Shown here: positions 42,251 through 52,523 of the stretch, in pieces
How the letters are laid out: each line of letters starts with the position of its first letter
How positions within the stretch are numbered: position 1 is the stretch's first letter
Assembly (NCBI RefSeq): GCF_026262505.1
Contig: NC_067205.1
Location: 19,155,645-19,219,644, forward strand
Direction of reading: 5' to 3'
Origin: Trichomonas vaginalis G3
Lineage: Eukaryota > Parabasalia > Trichomonadida > Trichomonadidae
DNA length: 64,000 nucleotides
Notes under the pieces: generated by a model
What the model was told of the DNA's origin: nothing
Databases searched by the model: none
The model's input: the letters and a program-made list of their open reading frames with translations, nothing else
Made by a program: the position numbers and the translations under genes

Positions 42251-43704
42251 ATGTTTTTTCTAACATTGATATTAGAAATTGAACTTTCAATATCAGATGG
42301 AGTTGTTACGGCCACAGGGAGTGGACAAATTACCCAAGAAATTATGAAAAAGGTTAATTCTGCTTTAGTAAAACAAGTTATCACAACCCAAGGTGTGACC
42401 GGGATTGGGGAAAATTCTTTCCTATTATTTCTTAGACTAAAATCATTACATCTTTCCAGCACAATATCCACATTTATAGGAAGTGCACTTAGATCTTGTT
42501 CATATTTCGAAAATTTGACACTAGATGAGTCTAATCCTTACTTCGTCCTTGATGATTACGGCTGTTTACTTTCAAATGATAAGGAAAATCTTTATTATGT
42601 TAATCGAAATCTTAAATCTTATGTTATTCCCGAAACAGTTAAAGCATTACATACTCATGCATTTCATGGCTGCAATTTTCTTTCGACTCTTATAATACCA
42701 TCAAATATAGAATCCATACAAACAAGTAGTTTTGACACATTTAGAGTAATTACCATTGAATTTGCTATTGATTCTCAAATAGAAGTTTTAAATCCTAACA
42801 TTTTTCCTTATTGTACAATGCGTAACATTTTTATTCCTAGATCTGTAAAAAAAAAATATGAATTATTGTTTCATGAACTGTTCTAGTTTAGAATCATTTA
42901 TTTTTCTAACATCCATCACAGGAACAATTCCGATTTTTACATTTCTTCATTGCACGAAATTAAAATCGATTAATTTACATGAAAATATTACGAAGCTTAG
43001 TTTCAGATCTTTCGCTGATTGTAGTTCATTGGAATACATAAAAATACCTAAGAATATAAGTTTAATTGAATCTCGCTGTTTTGAAAACTGTATTAGTTTG
43101 AAAGAGATAAATTGCTATAATTGTCAGGAATTCGGCAATTTCACATTTAGAAACTGCACTAGTTTAACTAAGTTTATATCTCAATTGGATACAATGGTGA
43201 TAAATGAAGGAATGTTTTCATATGCATCTAATTTAACTCAGATTGTTGGGCCATCATTTACAGTAGTTATGAGTTTTGGTTTTCATTTTTGCAGAATTAT
43301 TGGTAATGAATTAATTAAAAATGTAACAAGGGTTGGAGATTATGGATTTGAGCATTGTGATAGAATCACAAAGATACCAGATGGCATGGTAACAATTGGA
43401 CATTCTGCATTTAGAAGTTGTGCCCTTTCAGAAATTGTTTATCTACCAAATTCTGTTCTTTCTTTAGGAAGATTTTCTTTGTGTGACACTAGAATGAAAT
43501 ATTTACTCTATTGCGGAAATTGGGATTCAGCTTATTTTCGGATTTAAACCAAATATTAAAGTATATGTAACAAATCTTTATAAAGGTAAAAAATTCGGCG
43601 ATGTTGTTCCGATTTTTAAGAATGAGTGTAAGATTAATATTATTACAGACACTTATAATCATATTTTATCTGGTTCTTATCTGAAGTTACATAAAAGGCG
43701 TTAA
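42251..43704 (+). pseudogene. BspA-like leucine-rich-repeat protein pseudogene
   Basis: Starts MFFLTLILEIELSISDGVVT and ATGSGQITQEI, the standard N-terminus of trichomonad BspA-like proteins with a short hydrophobic leader. LRR units follow, such as GENSFLLFLRLKSLHL, AFHGCNFLSTLIIPSNIE, SFADCSSLEYIKIPKNIS and FEHCDRITKIPDGM. The frame changes in a run of ten A at 42,847-42,856, and again near 43,530, after which FKPNIKVYVTNLYKGKKFG continues to a TAA at 43,702-43,704. Two frameshifts, one at a homopolymer. Length of about 480 residues fits the smaller members, without a membrane anchor. Confidence 0.8.
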
Positions 43705-44383
43705 ACATTTTCAAGGCTAAAAAGCTTTCATTACTTTTTCAAAACGATTAGAAGCTCTACAAATGATAAATGAAGCTTAGAAAGAGCTCATCCAGGTTTG
43801 CAAAAACGATATAGCTTGTTAATAATATCAACAAGGAAATGCTTATTTTTACCATGATTTTCATAAAAGAATATTCAAAGTTCTTGATTAGAGCTTTTGC
43901 TAATTCATATCATTAGAAGAAATTTCACTTCCAAAGATATTTCATTGGATTGGATATTATTGTTACCAACACATTCTTATGATCATCATTATATAGATTA
44001 TGGAATATTGCATAATAATCCAAATTCAATCTCAATATTAAAGTGTACTATCCATTATCTCTTAACATCATAACATACTCAACGAGTTCTGATCATCTGC
44101 TATTGAACAAGCCTTTAAAACAGACTACATATATGATTGCTTTAAATTGACCAAAAAAATTGAATACTTGCTTTAAATTGAACATTCAATTTAAAGTTCG
44201 TCCCATCCTTTGTTGGTTTGTCTACTTTACATTCCAATTTTTTTTTCAAAATTGAAATAAAAAAGTTGACAAAATTGAAAGACTGGATCTGAACTTTTTA
44301 TGAAAATCTAACTTTGTCCTTATTTCGGGAATTCCCAAACATTTATAAAAAAACGTTGCATTCAATTTATTTTACATCAAAAA
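43705..44383. other. intergenic region between BspA relic and DUF4838 gene
   Basis: About 680 AT-rich bases. A short palindrome (CTTTAAATTGAACATTCAATTTAAAG, about 44,171) is visible; no gene was recognised. Confidence 0.5.
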
Positions 44384-47300
44384 ATGCTTGCTTTTTTTCT
44401 TCTAAGTATTTCAGTTTCTAAAGATATAATCATAGCTGATAAAGAAAAGAGTTATTTTAAGTGCATGTATCCAGCACAATCAGATAAAAACCCAGATGTT
44501 TGGAGATATTTCCACGGATGTGATGAGATTGCGAAAGGTATACGTAAGATCACCGGGTCGAAGATGGATATCATCACTGATGCAAGTAATGAAATGCAAA
44601 ACCTTATTTTAGTTGGACCTACAAAATTATCACCCAAAAATCAATATACACCCACTGTAAGAGGAACAGACTTTTTTGAGATTCGGTTTCACAATGGAAA
44701 TCTTGCTATCTTAGGTAATTGGTATGGTTTCTTATACGGATGCTTTGAAATACTAGAAAAGTATGGTGGTGTTCGTTACTACGCAAGTTGGATGTATGTT
44801 TATCCACCAGCCGATTCTTTTAAAGTTCCAGACGATGTTAACATAATTTCGAAATCACCGTTTCTTTATCGTGAATTTTGGTCATCAGATTTCACCTACA
44901 CAGATTTTAATGAAAAATCAAGAGCAAATGTATGGTTGCCAAATTACTACGATTGCGAATCATTTGCTTATTTAATGAAATCAGATAAATATCCACTAAG
45001 TCAATATCCTACAAGATTTGCCGATCTTGGTAATGGACAAAGATCAACCTGGGTACCATGCTTATCAGATGACTTAACATTTGAAATATTCATGGATAAG
45101 ATTTTAACAGATTTGCGCAAAAGGGAAGTTTACTTAGTTGATGTCAGCCAATCAGATACAGGCGAACATTGTTTATGCGAAAGATGTATGGCTAAGTATC
45201 ATCAGTACGGTGATCGTTATTCCGGTGTTAATTTATGGTTCATAAACAAAATTGCAACGGCATTAGAAAGTGAATTTCCAAATGTATTAGTTAGAACGTT
45301 TGCATGGGGATTTACGCTTGATGCACCAGCGAACATCAAGGCTCATAAGAATGTAATCATCAGAATAACTCCAATTATGAATGATTACGGACATCCATTT
45401 GATGGAAACTTCACTGATGAAAATAGACATCTTATGAAAGAACTTGATAAATGGAAGCAGGTTGCAAATCATTTCTATGTTTGGGAGTATTCAACAAACT
45501 TCATACATATTATGAGTTTCCATCCAAACTATCACACAATTGCGGCAAACATGAAAATGTATGCAAGATACGGCTTCGAAGGTGTAGGTTCGCAAGATGC
45601 TAATTTTGTCTTTGTTGATTCAACTGGCAGATTTATTCCAAGATTCCATAGTGATATGCAAGAATACAAGGCATATCTTACATTGAAGCTGTTGTGGGAT
45701 CCAGATCAAGATGCTGATTATCTTGTCAATGATTTCTTAAATGGTTTTTACGGTCCAAGTGCAGCTCCATATGTTAAACAAATTCTTGATGATACAAAGG
45801 ATCTTATGTTCAATGATTACAAATCATTTGTTACATTAACACATCATGATGCTCGTCTATGGTTTATTCCACAAGAATTCATTGATCACATCAAAAATCT
45901 TTGGGATTTAGCAATCAAGGCAAGTGAATTAGATAGAAAGATTGATCCTCGATACGTTTACAACACAAAGATGGGTCAACTTTCATCACTTTACACACAA
46001 TTCATGATCTATAAAGATCAAACAGTCAAACCATATATCAAAGATGGAAAAGTTTATATTGGAGGCAACGAAAAGCTTACATATGCAGCTAAAACTATGA
46101 TGGAAAGATGTCCAGGACCATTTGTTATCAATGAAACATCAAAAGGAGCATGCGCATTCACATATAACACTGCCGCTGATGCACCACTTAGAACATTAAT
46201 TAAACAGTATTCAGAAGGTGTAGCAGTAGATATTATTAAGAGTGGAGATTTTACAGCAATTTCTGCACCTAAATCAGTTATTGATGGCAAAATCATTTCA
46301 CTGAAGAAAGGAAATACAGAATTTTTACACAGTGAAGAAGGAATTTATTTTGGCTACTTCACAAACACAGCAGGAATTTTTACACAATATTCATATGATT
46401 ATCGGTTGAAAGGAAAAACAGATTCAACAGTTACATATACCGTAACTTCATCCGATAAAAGCTATAGTACAACAAAGAAATACACAGCAACAACAGAAGG
46501 AGTTAATTTTGACGTTCACTACACAAGGAATGTTGCAGGCTCAAATATGCGTCCAGTTATGATGGTTACATTGAATATCAACGATGGCACATTTGTTGGT
46601 TACAAGATTGGTAATAAAGAATGGAAATCGAAACAATTGATGAACAACATGGAATTCGATCATTGTGGTGGTACATTAGATGGTGTTGGCCAAGTCAGTG
46701 TTATTGATCCAACAAGTCGAAAAGGTGTCGATATCAAAGTTCCAGATTATTTCGAATCAGTTGTTATCCACATTAACAGGACATCACAGAAGATTCGTCT
46801 TTCATTTGTTGGTCCATATGTTACTCCACCACAAGGTTATTCTGTTGACCACCACTTCGAAATTCATCCAATTGAGAAAAACATTAAAGCACCATCATTC
46901 ACTAAATCATTTGACTACACTACACATGACCCTAAAATCAAATATGGACTTGCTAAAGGAGATAAATTTGTATTTCCAGACTTTATGATGAAATATGAAA
47001 ATTACGGTGCCGAACGCGTAAGTGTTGCAGATCCTTTGTCTTCTACAGGACTAAGTGTCCGACTTGGTCATACAATTTGGCCAACAATTTATTTCAATCC
47101 ACAAAATGTATATCCGTACTACTTCTTTAAGGAAGGAGTTTACAGAGCCAATTTTACAGTGAAATGTGTTAATCCAAAATTAACTGATTTTCAATATGCT
47201 GTTTATGGCTACAGTCATCCTTACGATTCCAACTATGATGGATGGTATATGCCTCCAAAAGATTTCGGTGATAACGAATACAAAGTCATTGTAGTACCAA

Positions 47301-47647
47301 AAGCAACAATGGTTAATCATCGTGTGGAATTTGTTGTAACAAACAAACCGGATTGCTGTGATTATATTCACCTAAGCGAATTTTCTTTTATTGTTGAAAA
47401 ACCGCCAACACAAGATTCAGTGAAATCATGGCCAGAACAAAGTCTTAACAGAATAAAGTCTGCAAACCATACTGATTTAAATAAATCAGAAAAATCAAAG
47501 AAATGGATTCCAGCAGTAATTACAGTATGTGCAATTGTTGTTATTGCTGCAATTGTTGTCGGAGTTATATTCATTGTTAAGAAGAAGAAATCAGATGGCT
47601 CAAACGATGTAGAAGAGAGAAATGAATCTCAAATGAGTATTGCATAA
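44384..47647 (+). CDS. DUF4838-type glycosidase-like surface protein with C-terminal membrane anchor
   Basis: 1087 residues, intact. Residues 1-12 (MLAFFLLSISVS) look like a signal peptide. The N-terminal half matches the DUF4838 family, which is related to alpha-glucuronidase and GH20-like sugar hydrolases: GFLYGCFEILEKYGGVRYY, SQSDTGEHCLCERC, GVNLWFINKIATALESEFPN, LVRTFAWGF and KLLWDPDQDADYLV with FYGPSAAPYV. The C-terminal half is beta-rich. A membrane helix lies at about 1041-1065 (IPAVITVCAIVVIAAIVVG), followed by KKKK and a short acidic cytoplasmic tail. It is thus probably a type I surface protein acting on host or bacterial glycans. The catalytic role is inferred; it is the largest intact host gene here. 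Confidence 0.85.
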   Translation: MLAFFLLSISVSKDIIIADKEKSYFKCMYPAQSDKNPDVWRYFHGCDEIAKGIRKITGSKMDIITDASNEMQNLILVGPTKLSPKNQYTPTVRGTDFFEIRFHNGNLAILGNWYGFLYGCFEILEKYGGVRYYASWMYVYPPADSFKVPDDVNIISKSPFLYREFWSSDFTYTDFNEKSRANVWLPNYYDCESFAYLMKSDKYPLSQYPTRFADLGNGQRSTWVPCLSDDLTFEIFMDKILTDLRKREVYLVDVSQSDTGEHCLCERCMAKYHQYGDRYSGVNLWFINKIATALESEFPNVLVRTFAWGFTLDAPANIKAHKNVIIRITPIMNDYGHPFDGNFTDENRHLMKELDKWKQVANHFYVWEYSTNFIHIMSFHPNYHTIAANMKMYARYGFEGVGSQDANFVFVDSTGRFIPRFHSDMQEYKAYLTLKLLWDPDQDADYLVNDFLNGFYGPSAAPYVKQILDDTKDLMFNDYKSFVTLTHHDARLWFIPQEFIDHIKNLWDLAIKASELDRKIDPRYVYNTKMGQLSSLYTQFMIYKDQTVKPYIKDGKVYIGGNEKLTYAAKTMMERCPGPFVINETSKGACAFTYNTAADAPLRTLIKQYSEGVAVDIIKSGDFTAISAPKSVIDGKIISLKKGNTEFLHSEEGIYFGYFTNTAGIFTQYSYDYRLKGKTDSTVTYTVTSSDKSYSTTKKYTATTEGVNFDVHYTRNVAGSNMRPVMMVTLNINDGTFVGYKIGNKEWKSKQLMNNMEFDHCGGTLDGVGQVSVIDPTSRKGVDIKVPDYFESVVIHINRTSQKIRLSFVGPYVTPPQGYSVDHHFEIHPIEKNIKAPSFTKSFDYTTHDPKIKYGLAKGDKFVFPDFMMKYENYGAERVSVADPLSSTGLSVRLGHTIWPTIYFNPQNVYPYYFFKEGVYRANFTVKCVNPKLTDFQYAVYGYSHPYDSNYDGWYMPPKDFGDNEYKVIVVPKATMVNHRVEFVVTNKPDCCDYIHLSEFSFIVEKPPTQDSVKSWPEQSLNRIKSANHTDLNKSEKSKKWIPAVITVCAIVVIAAIVVGVIFIVKKKKSDGSNDVEERNESQMSIA

Positions 47648-48203
47648 TTAAATATTTTTTTTCATCTATGTAATTCAATAAATACTTGGTTTTTATTTAA
47701 AAAAAATCTTTACTCATGACGATAGATCATTGGGAAAGCTAAATATTTGTCTTTGTCAAAATCTGTGTATGTATTTAATCAGAGTATATCTTAAGGATAT
47801 TAAATCCAAACAGATGAAAGATGTTTGTTTTTATATAAGATTATATCTTTTGAATACAATTTATTATTTAAAGCTATTTTACAATATTGTATTAGTTTAA
47901 AATTCTATATTGATGAGTTTTGATTGAACATATTCATGATAACAGGATTTGAAATAAATGCATGAATCAAAATTCATTGAATTTAATAGAAAGTTATATA
48001 TTATGTCTGTCTTTCTAGAGACATTGATTTTTCTAGCATGAGCTTTTCTATTTAGTTTTAGACTTATAATGTAATGATATGTATAATAGTAGTTTTAAGT
48101 CAATATTCTCATTTGATAAAAAAATAGTGCAATTCTAGCATCTTTTGGAAATAAACCATCAGTATTTTCATATTTTATATTATTCTTAAAGAATGAACAA
48201 TAT
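47648..48203. other. AT-rich intergenic region left of element 2
   Basis: About 555 bases with no gene, ending in a run of about 25 A at 48,204-48,228 that directly abuts the GC-rich start of element 2. Confidence 0.5.
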
Positions 48204-48228
48204 TAAAAAAAAAAAAAAAAAAAAAAAA

Positions 48229-48360
48229 GGGTAGTGGGGCCTCCAGGCACTTCGTGCCCTCTAGCCCTGAAGATGTTTAGTATAAATGAAGTATAAAATG
48301 AAGTTTTTTTGAGTATAGGGGGCTTCCCAGGGGCGCAGCCCCTTCTAGCCCATAAAATTT
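48229..48360. repeat. probable left terminal region of element 2
   Basis: GC-rich sequence after the A-run with two related hairpin units: GTGGGGCCTCCAGGCACTTC (GGCAC/GTGCC stem) ending in CTAGCCC, and ATAGGGGGCTTCCCAGGGGC (GGGGC/GCCCC stem) ending in CTAGCCC. The duplicated arrangement and position suggest the terminal repeat of the element. Confidence 0.4.
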
Positions 48361-48430
48361 TTTGAAAGTCGTTGCTGTTGACTTTTTTTGTAGAGCACTC
48401 AAAATAGTACAACTTTGTCCGGACAAGTAA

Positions 48431-48640
48431 GGGTCTATCGTCGCTACAGGAAAAGTTACGGGCGTTCCAAGGAAGTATACTTTGAGAGACTCTTTAGAAA
48501 CTTTAGACGTTTTACATAACCATCCATGCTTTTACTTTACATCCGATAAAAGTGGTTTGGAAACCGTTATGAGATGGTTAGAGGACATACATGACTATGA
48601 GTTTAGATATGACAAAACATGTACGATGAAATCATGACAA
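48431..48640 (+). pseudogene. coding remnant near left end of element 2
   Basis: A 69-codon open stretch without an ATG at its start reads like a real C-terminal piece: ATGKVTGVPRKYTLRDSLET, NHPCFYFTSDKSG and MRWLEDIHDYEFRYDK. It then runs into the iteron-like array. No family was recognised. Confidence 0.35.
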
Positions 48641-49013
48641 AACATGTACGATGAAGTCTTGACAAAACATGTACGAAGAAGTCTTGACAAAACATTTACG
48701 AAGAAGTCTTGACAAAACATTTACGAAGAAGTCATGACAAAACATTTACGAAGAAGTCATGACAAAACATTTACGAAGAAGTCTTGACAAAACATTTACG
48801 AAGAAGTCTTGACAAAAACATTTACGAAGAAGTTTTGACAAAACATTTACGATGAAATCATGACAAAACATGTACGATGAAATCATGACAAAACATGTAC
48901 GAAGAAGTCTTGACAAAACATTTACGAAGAAGTCTTGACAAAACATGTACGAAGAAGTCTTGACAAAACATGTACGAAGAAGTCTTGACAAAACATGTAC
49001 GAAGAAGTCTTGA
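48608..49013. repeat. iteron-like array, about 16 copies of a 25-base unit
   Basis: Units of the form GACAAAACAT(T/G)TACGA(A/T)GAA(G/A)TC(T/A)T repeat without spacers, with variation at a few positions. The reverse complement of the same unit family appears at about 63,120-63,350. Evenly spaced repeats of this kind are typical replication-initiator or transcription-factor binding arrays. Confidence 0.9.
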
Positions 49014-49099
49014 CAAGATAGAATATGAGAGAGGTCCTATAAACCGGAGAAAGTGTCATATAAACATCTGTCAAAAACCGCTTTTTAACTTCACTTAAA

Positions 49100-50065
49100 A
49101 TGCCACGTAAGCTACGTAAGAATATACGTAAGAGGAAGAGAGCATTGAAACATCCAATAGTAAAACTGACACCACAACAACAGTTGCAACAACAAATGCT
49201 GAATGACCCCACTATGTTGCAACAAATGTCAAGCAATCCTATGCTTTTAAACCGAGTTCTTGGTGCACAGAGTGGAGGTTTAAGAGCGGCACTTTTAGCG
49301 AAAATGGCAGGCTATGGTGGAGCTGCAGACGGAACAGCCTATAACCCTCAAAGTCAAATGAATTTGAGTTCACTCAAAAATCAAATATCAGATGTCAAAA
49401 AGTCAAACATAGACATACAGAAACAAATAAGTGAAAACGAAAAGAAACTAGAATATGACAGACACACAAAGAAACTCAATGAGTTAAACGTAGAGAAAAA
49501 GAAGAAAGAAGAACAACTGAAAGAACTAAGTACAGAGGAATATGCGAAAAAAGTGTCAGAAAAAGCAGCAGAAGTAGCAAAAATGGAACAAGATGTTATA
49601 AATTTGAAAAACCATACTACTCAATATAAAGTACTGAAAGATGAAGAGATAAAACAAAAAGCCCTGAAGACATATATGGATAGCGATGAGTATAAAAAAG
49701 AAGTTGAAGCAAATGTAAAGGCAGAAAAACTTTTACAGTTGCAAAACCAAACCGTACAGTATGAAAACTTAGCACAAGAAAGTAAAAATAACGACGCAGC
49801 CATGCAAAAGGCAATGAAAAGCGCAGAATATATAAAAGCTAACAATGACTGGTTAGATGCCCAAGCCAACGCTAAAGCAGCCCAGCTTATAGGGTCAATA
49901 AGGACAAAAATACAAGCGGATGAAGACAGTTCAAATGAAGCTTTAACGAATGCTGACTTTAAGAACGCCTTCGAAGCTCTTCATAGTAAGGTGAAACTAG
50001 TGAACGACTTCTCATCTGGAAAGAAACTGAAGTCTGAAGGTTTCGACAAAGAGTTAAAGAAGTAG
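49100..50065 (+). CDS. element 2 basic coiled-coil structural protein
   Basis: 321 residues. The N-terminus MPRKLRKNIRKRKRALKHP is highly basic and could bind DNA. A glutamine/methionine-rich stretch and a glycine patch (AKMAGYGGAADGTAYN) follow, then a long coiled coil (about 95-290) rich in E, K and A. The layout suggests a core or scaffold protein packed with the genome. No family was recognised. Confidence 0.6.
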   Translation: MPRKLRKNIRKRKRALKHPIVKLTPQQQLQQQMLNDPTMLQQMSSNPMLLNRVLGAQSGGLRAALLAKMAGYGGAADGTAYNPQSQMNLSSLKNQISDVKKSNIDIQKQISENEKKLEYDRHTKKLNELNVEKKKKEEQLKELSTEEYAKKVSEKAAEVAKMEQDVINLKNHTTQYKVLKDEEIKQKALKTYMDSDEYKKEVEANVKAEKLLQLQNQTVQYENLAQESKNNDAAMQKAMKSAEYIKANNDWLDAQANAKAAQLIGSIRTKIQADEDSSNEALTNADFKNAFEALHSKVKLVNDFSSGKKLKSEGFDKELKK

Positions 50066-50073
50066 CACAAAAT

Positions 50074-51687
50074 ATGACGAAAATAACAGATGCAGCAACG
50101 AGACAGGCAGTTCAAAGTGCCTATGACGCCGTTAGAGCAACTGTTGTGGAAAGTCAAGAAAAAGAGTTACAACAGACCAAAACAGACCTAGTAAATGCTT
50201 TCTTAAAAACGAAAAGTCAGGTAGGACATTATGCTGCAGATGGAACATATGTGCCAGCTGGTGGAACTTATATACCAGCTGGTGGAACTTATATACTAGC
50301 TAGTGGAACTTATATACCACCAAACCCTCCAAGAGAAGCACCTGCACCAGGACTACCTAAAACATTTACATCGTCACATGGACACAGACACAGGCATGCA
50401 CCAAAACCAACACAACAACCAACAGTTCAAAATCCAGCACAACAACAACAACCAACACAACAACCAACAGTTCAAAATCCAGCACAGCAACAACAAACAG
50501 CACAACAACCACCTCCACAACCAGCACAGCAACCAACAGTTCAAAACCCTGCACAACAACAACCACAAACAGAGCAAGGACATAAAAGAAGTAGAGAACA
50601 AGGAAACCAAGAATTCTTAAAAATGCTAAAGGAAGATTATGGTTACCCAGCTACTCTTGACTTTAGTGACAGATATAAAGAAGCTATTAGAAAGTTCAAG
50701 GAAGGAAATACTGACCCGAACCTATTTAGCTTTATGGCTCAGCACCAAATGGGATATAATTTCAAACCTGGAAAATACAAACTCGCTAAGGAATATGATT
50801 TAATAGCATATCATCCAAATGACATGACTGAATTTACTCCGAGATATTTGGTGTCAGAGCTAAATGACAATTCAACTATCTTCATGAAAAGCGTAAAAAA
50901 TAGAGACGGAACGAAAGAAGAAAGGGTTATGAATGCGGATGACTTAAATAGGGAACTTGTTAAAAACGGTCTCGGAATATATGAAATGCCAGCAGATGAG
51001 GTACAAGAAACTCCACAGGAAGAAGTTCAGATACAACCAGACATGGAAGAAATAGTTCAGCAACAACAGCTAGAAGAGCCTGAAGGAAACGAACAAGTCC
51101 CTCCTTTGGAAACTAACTTCACAGAACTAGATGAAGATTTGGAACAGCCGAAAAATCTTGACCCTCAACAAGAGTATGAGGTGAATATGGAATCTTTCCA
51201 AGAGTCTAAGAAAAATTCGGCTGACATAGTAGAAGAATATCGAAAAATGTTTGCCGACATACAAAAGACTCCAACACCAGATGAAAATATTCAGCATAGA
51301 ATGGAAGTACTGAAAGAAAATGTACGCAAATACAATAACCCTTTTTACTTACGACCATATAACGTTCAATCTTTGGCTGAACTCGGTGAAAATAAAAGGT
51401 TAAATTTCAACAAAACATATAGAAATGAAACATTGTTTAAAGTTCATTCAGAACCTAACCAATATGGAAACAAACCTACTTTTGTTTCTGCAGACTATGG
51501 AACTACAATGAGATGGGGTCATAAAGCTAACCCGGATAGGTGGTTCATAAACTTACAACCACAATTCCAAGAAGTTGTAGACGCAATGGAAGTCAATGGT
51601 GAACCAGATATAGCTGGTATTTTCAGCGCGGCTTTAATGCCATTGAAAGATATGAAAGATGCAGATATTTGGACCAGTATGAAATGA
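50074..51687 (+). CDS. element 2 structural protein with glutamine/proline repeats
   Basis: 537 residues. It carries a short GGTYIPA-type tandem repeat (about 60-90), then QQPTVQNPAQQQ-type repeats (about 110-165), a folded-looking part (DYGYPATLDFSDRYKEAI) and an acidic glutamine-rich linker. The C-terminal part has YNNPFYLRPYNVQSLAELG. It begins nine bases after the preceding stop and overlaps the next gene by 19 bases. Function is unknown. Confidence 0.6.
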   Translation: MTKITDAATRQAVQSAYDAVRATVVESQEKELQQTKTDLVNAFLKTKSQVGHYAADGTYVPAGGTYIPAGGTYILASGTYIPPNPPREAPAPGLPKTFTSSHGHRHRHAPKPTQQPTVQNPAQQQQPTQQPTVQNPAQQQQTAQQPPPQPAQQPTVQNPAQQQPQTEQGHKRSREQGNQEFLKMLKEDYGYPATLDFSDRYKEAIRKFKEGNTDPNLFSFMAQHQMGYNFKPGKYKLAKEYDLIAYHPNDMTEFTPRYLVSELNDNSTIFMKSVKNRDGTKEERVMNADDLNRELVKNGLGIYEMPADEVQETPQEEVQIQPDMEEIVQQQQLEEPEGNEQVPPLETNFTELDEDLEQPKNLDPQQEYEVNMESFQESKKNSADIVEEYRKMFADIQKTPTPDENIQHRMEVLKENVRKYNNPFYLRPYNVQSLAELGENKRLNFNKTYRNETLFKVHSEPNQYGNKPTFVSADYGTTMRWGHKANPDRWFINLQPQFQEVVDAMEVNGEPDIAGIFSAALMPLKDMKDADIWTSMK

Positions 51688-52370
51688 ACATGGCTGATGG
51701 AAATATAACACCTGACGTTCTAGAACATTTATCTCAAAGAACTACACAGAACCATAAAGATGGTATATTTGGTGAAGAGTTTAGAAAGAAAGTTAGGGAG
51801 AGAGAAGGAAGAGAACCTATTGTACATGACCTTGCAAACGAAAGTTTACAAAATGTCATAAAAACTTACTTTGCAGACAATGAACCGAGAAGGGATGAAT
51901 ATTTAAGTAAACTCAAATGGACAGTACCAAATGAAATGTTAGTATTGAAAAACATGTTCCTTGACAAAATAAAACCAACTACAGAAATAAATGACGCAAG
52001 CCTGAAACGTTGGGTAAAAGCTTTCCCATTCACAAAAGATATTATTGGTAACATGGAAAGAAAACCAGAATGGCTACAAAAACATATATTTGGAAACGAG
52101 CTTATTCCATATGGACAAGCTCTGTTTGAAGAGCTTGAACCGGAAACTCAGGAAAGAGTCATGCAAACAATAAGCGAAGACTCAAATACAAACTATGACA
52201 AAATCTTTCTAGGATATAGGTTACCTGAGATGGGCGACCAGAGCCCAAAGGCAAAAAGGACATGGGAAATTTACAACATACTAGGTGAACATGAGGCAAA
52301 GATGCAACAACTTGAAGCAGAGGGCAAGTTACCAAAAGCGACACCAAAGAAGAAGAGTAGAACAAAGTGA
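51669..52370 (+). CDS. element 2 structural protein
   Basis: 233 residues beginning MDQYEMNMADGNITPDVLEH and containing NEMLVLKNMFLDKIKPTTEI and FPFTKDIIGNMERKPEW. The end is basic (TPKKKSRTK). It overlaps the preceding gene by 19 bases in another frame. It may be a separate gene or part of a larger one. No family was recognised. Confidence 0.5.
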   Translation: MDQYEMNMADGNITPDVLEHLSQRTTQNHKDGIFGEEFRKKVREREGREPIVHDLANESLQNVIKTYFADNEPRRDEYLSKLKWTVPNEMLVLKNMFLDKIKPTTEINDASLKRWVKAFPFTKDIIGNMERKPEWLQKHIFGNELIPYGQALFEELEPETQERVMQTISEDSNTNYDKIFLGYRLPEMGDQSPKAKRTWEIYNILGEHEAKMQQLEAEGKLPKATPKKKSRTK

Positions 52371-52491
52371 AAGTAGTGAAGAAGTAACTTCATCTAGTGA
52401 AAGTAGTGGCAATGAAGGAAAAAGAAGAGTTAAAAACTCAGTCAGGAAGAAAGTAAAGCTTGGTCCGAGTGGGTTCTATTATGACACATAA
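52285..52491 (+). CDS. element 2 small serine/lysine-rich protein
   Basis: Up to 68 residues, overlapping the end of the previous gene in another frame. The part after 52,370 (SESSEEVTSSSESSGNEGK, then RRVKNSVRKKVKLGPSGFYY) looks coded rather than random. Low confidence about its start. Confidence 0.35.
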   Translation: MNMRQRCNNLKQRASYQKRHQRRRVEQSESSEEVTSSSESSGNEGKRRVKNSVRKKVKLGPSGFYYDT

Positions 52492-52523
52492 ATCCAACTA
52501 TTCTATATTTTTACCCATATGAA

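Noticed and set aside
48608-49013. CRISPR array
   Set aside because: The units abut with no unique spacers and the genome is eukaryotic; it is an iteron-like tandem repeat.
48746-49236. Minus-strand frames rich in CFVKTSSYMFCQDF-type repeats
   Set aside because: They translate the 25-base iteron-like units and have no independent support.
50366-50610. Long minus-strand frames with V/L/C-rich translation opposite the glutamine repeats
   Set aside because: They are the antisense of CAA/CCA-type repeats in the plus-strand gene and look like a pure shadow.
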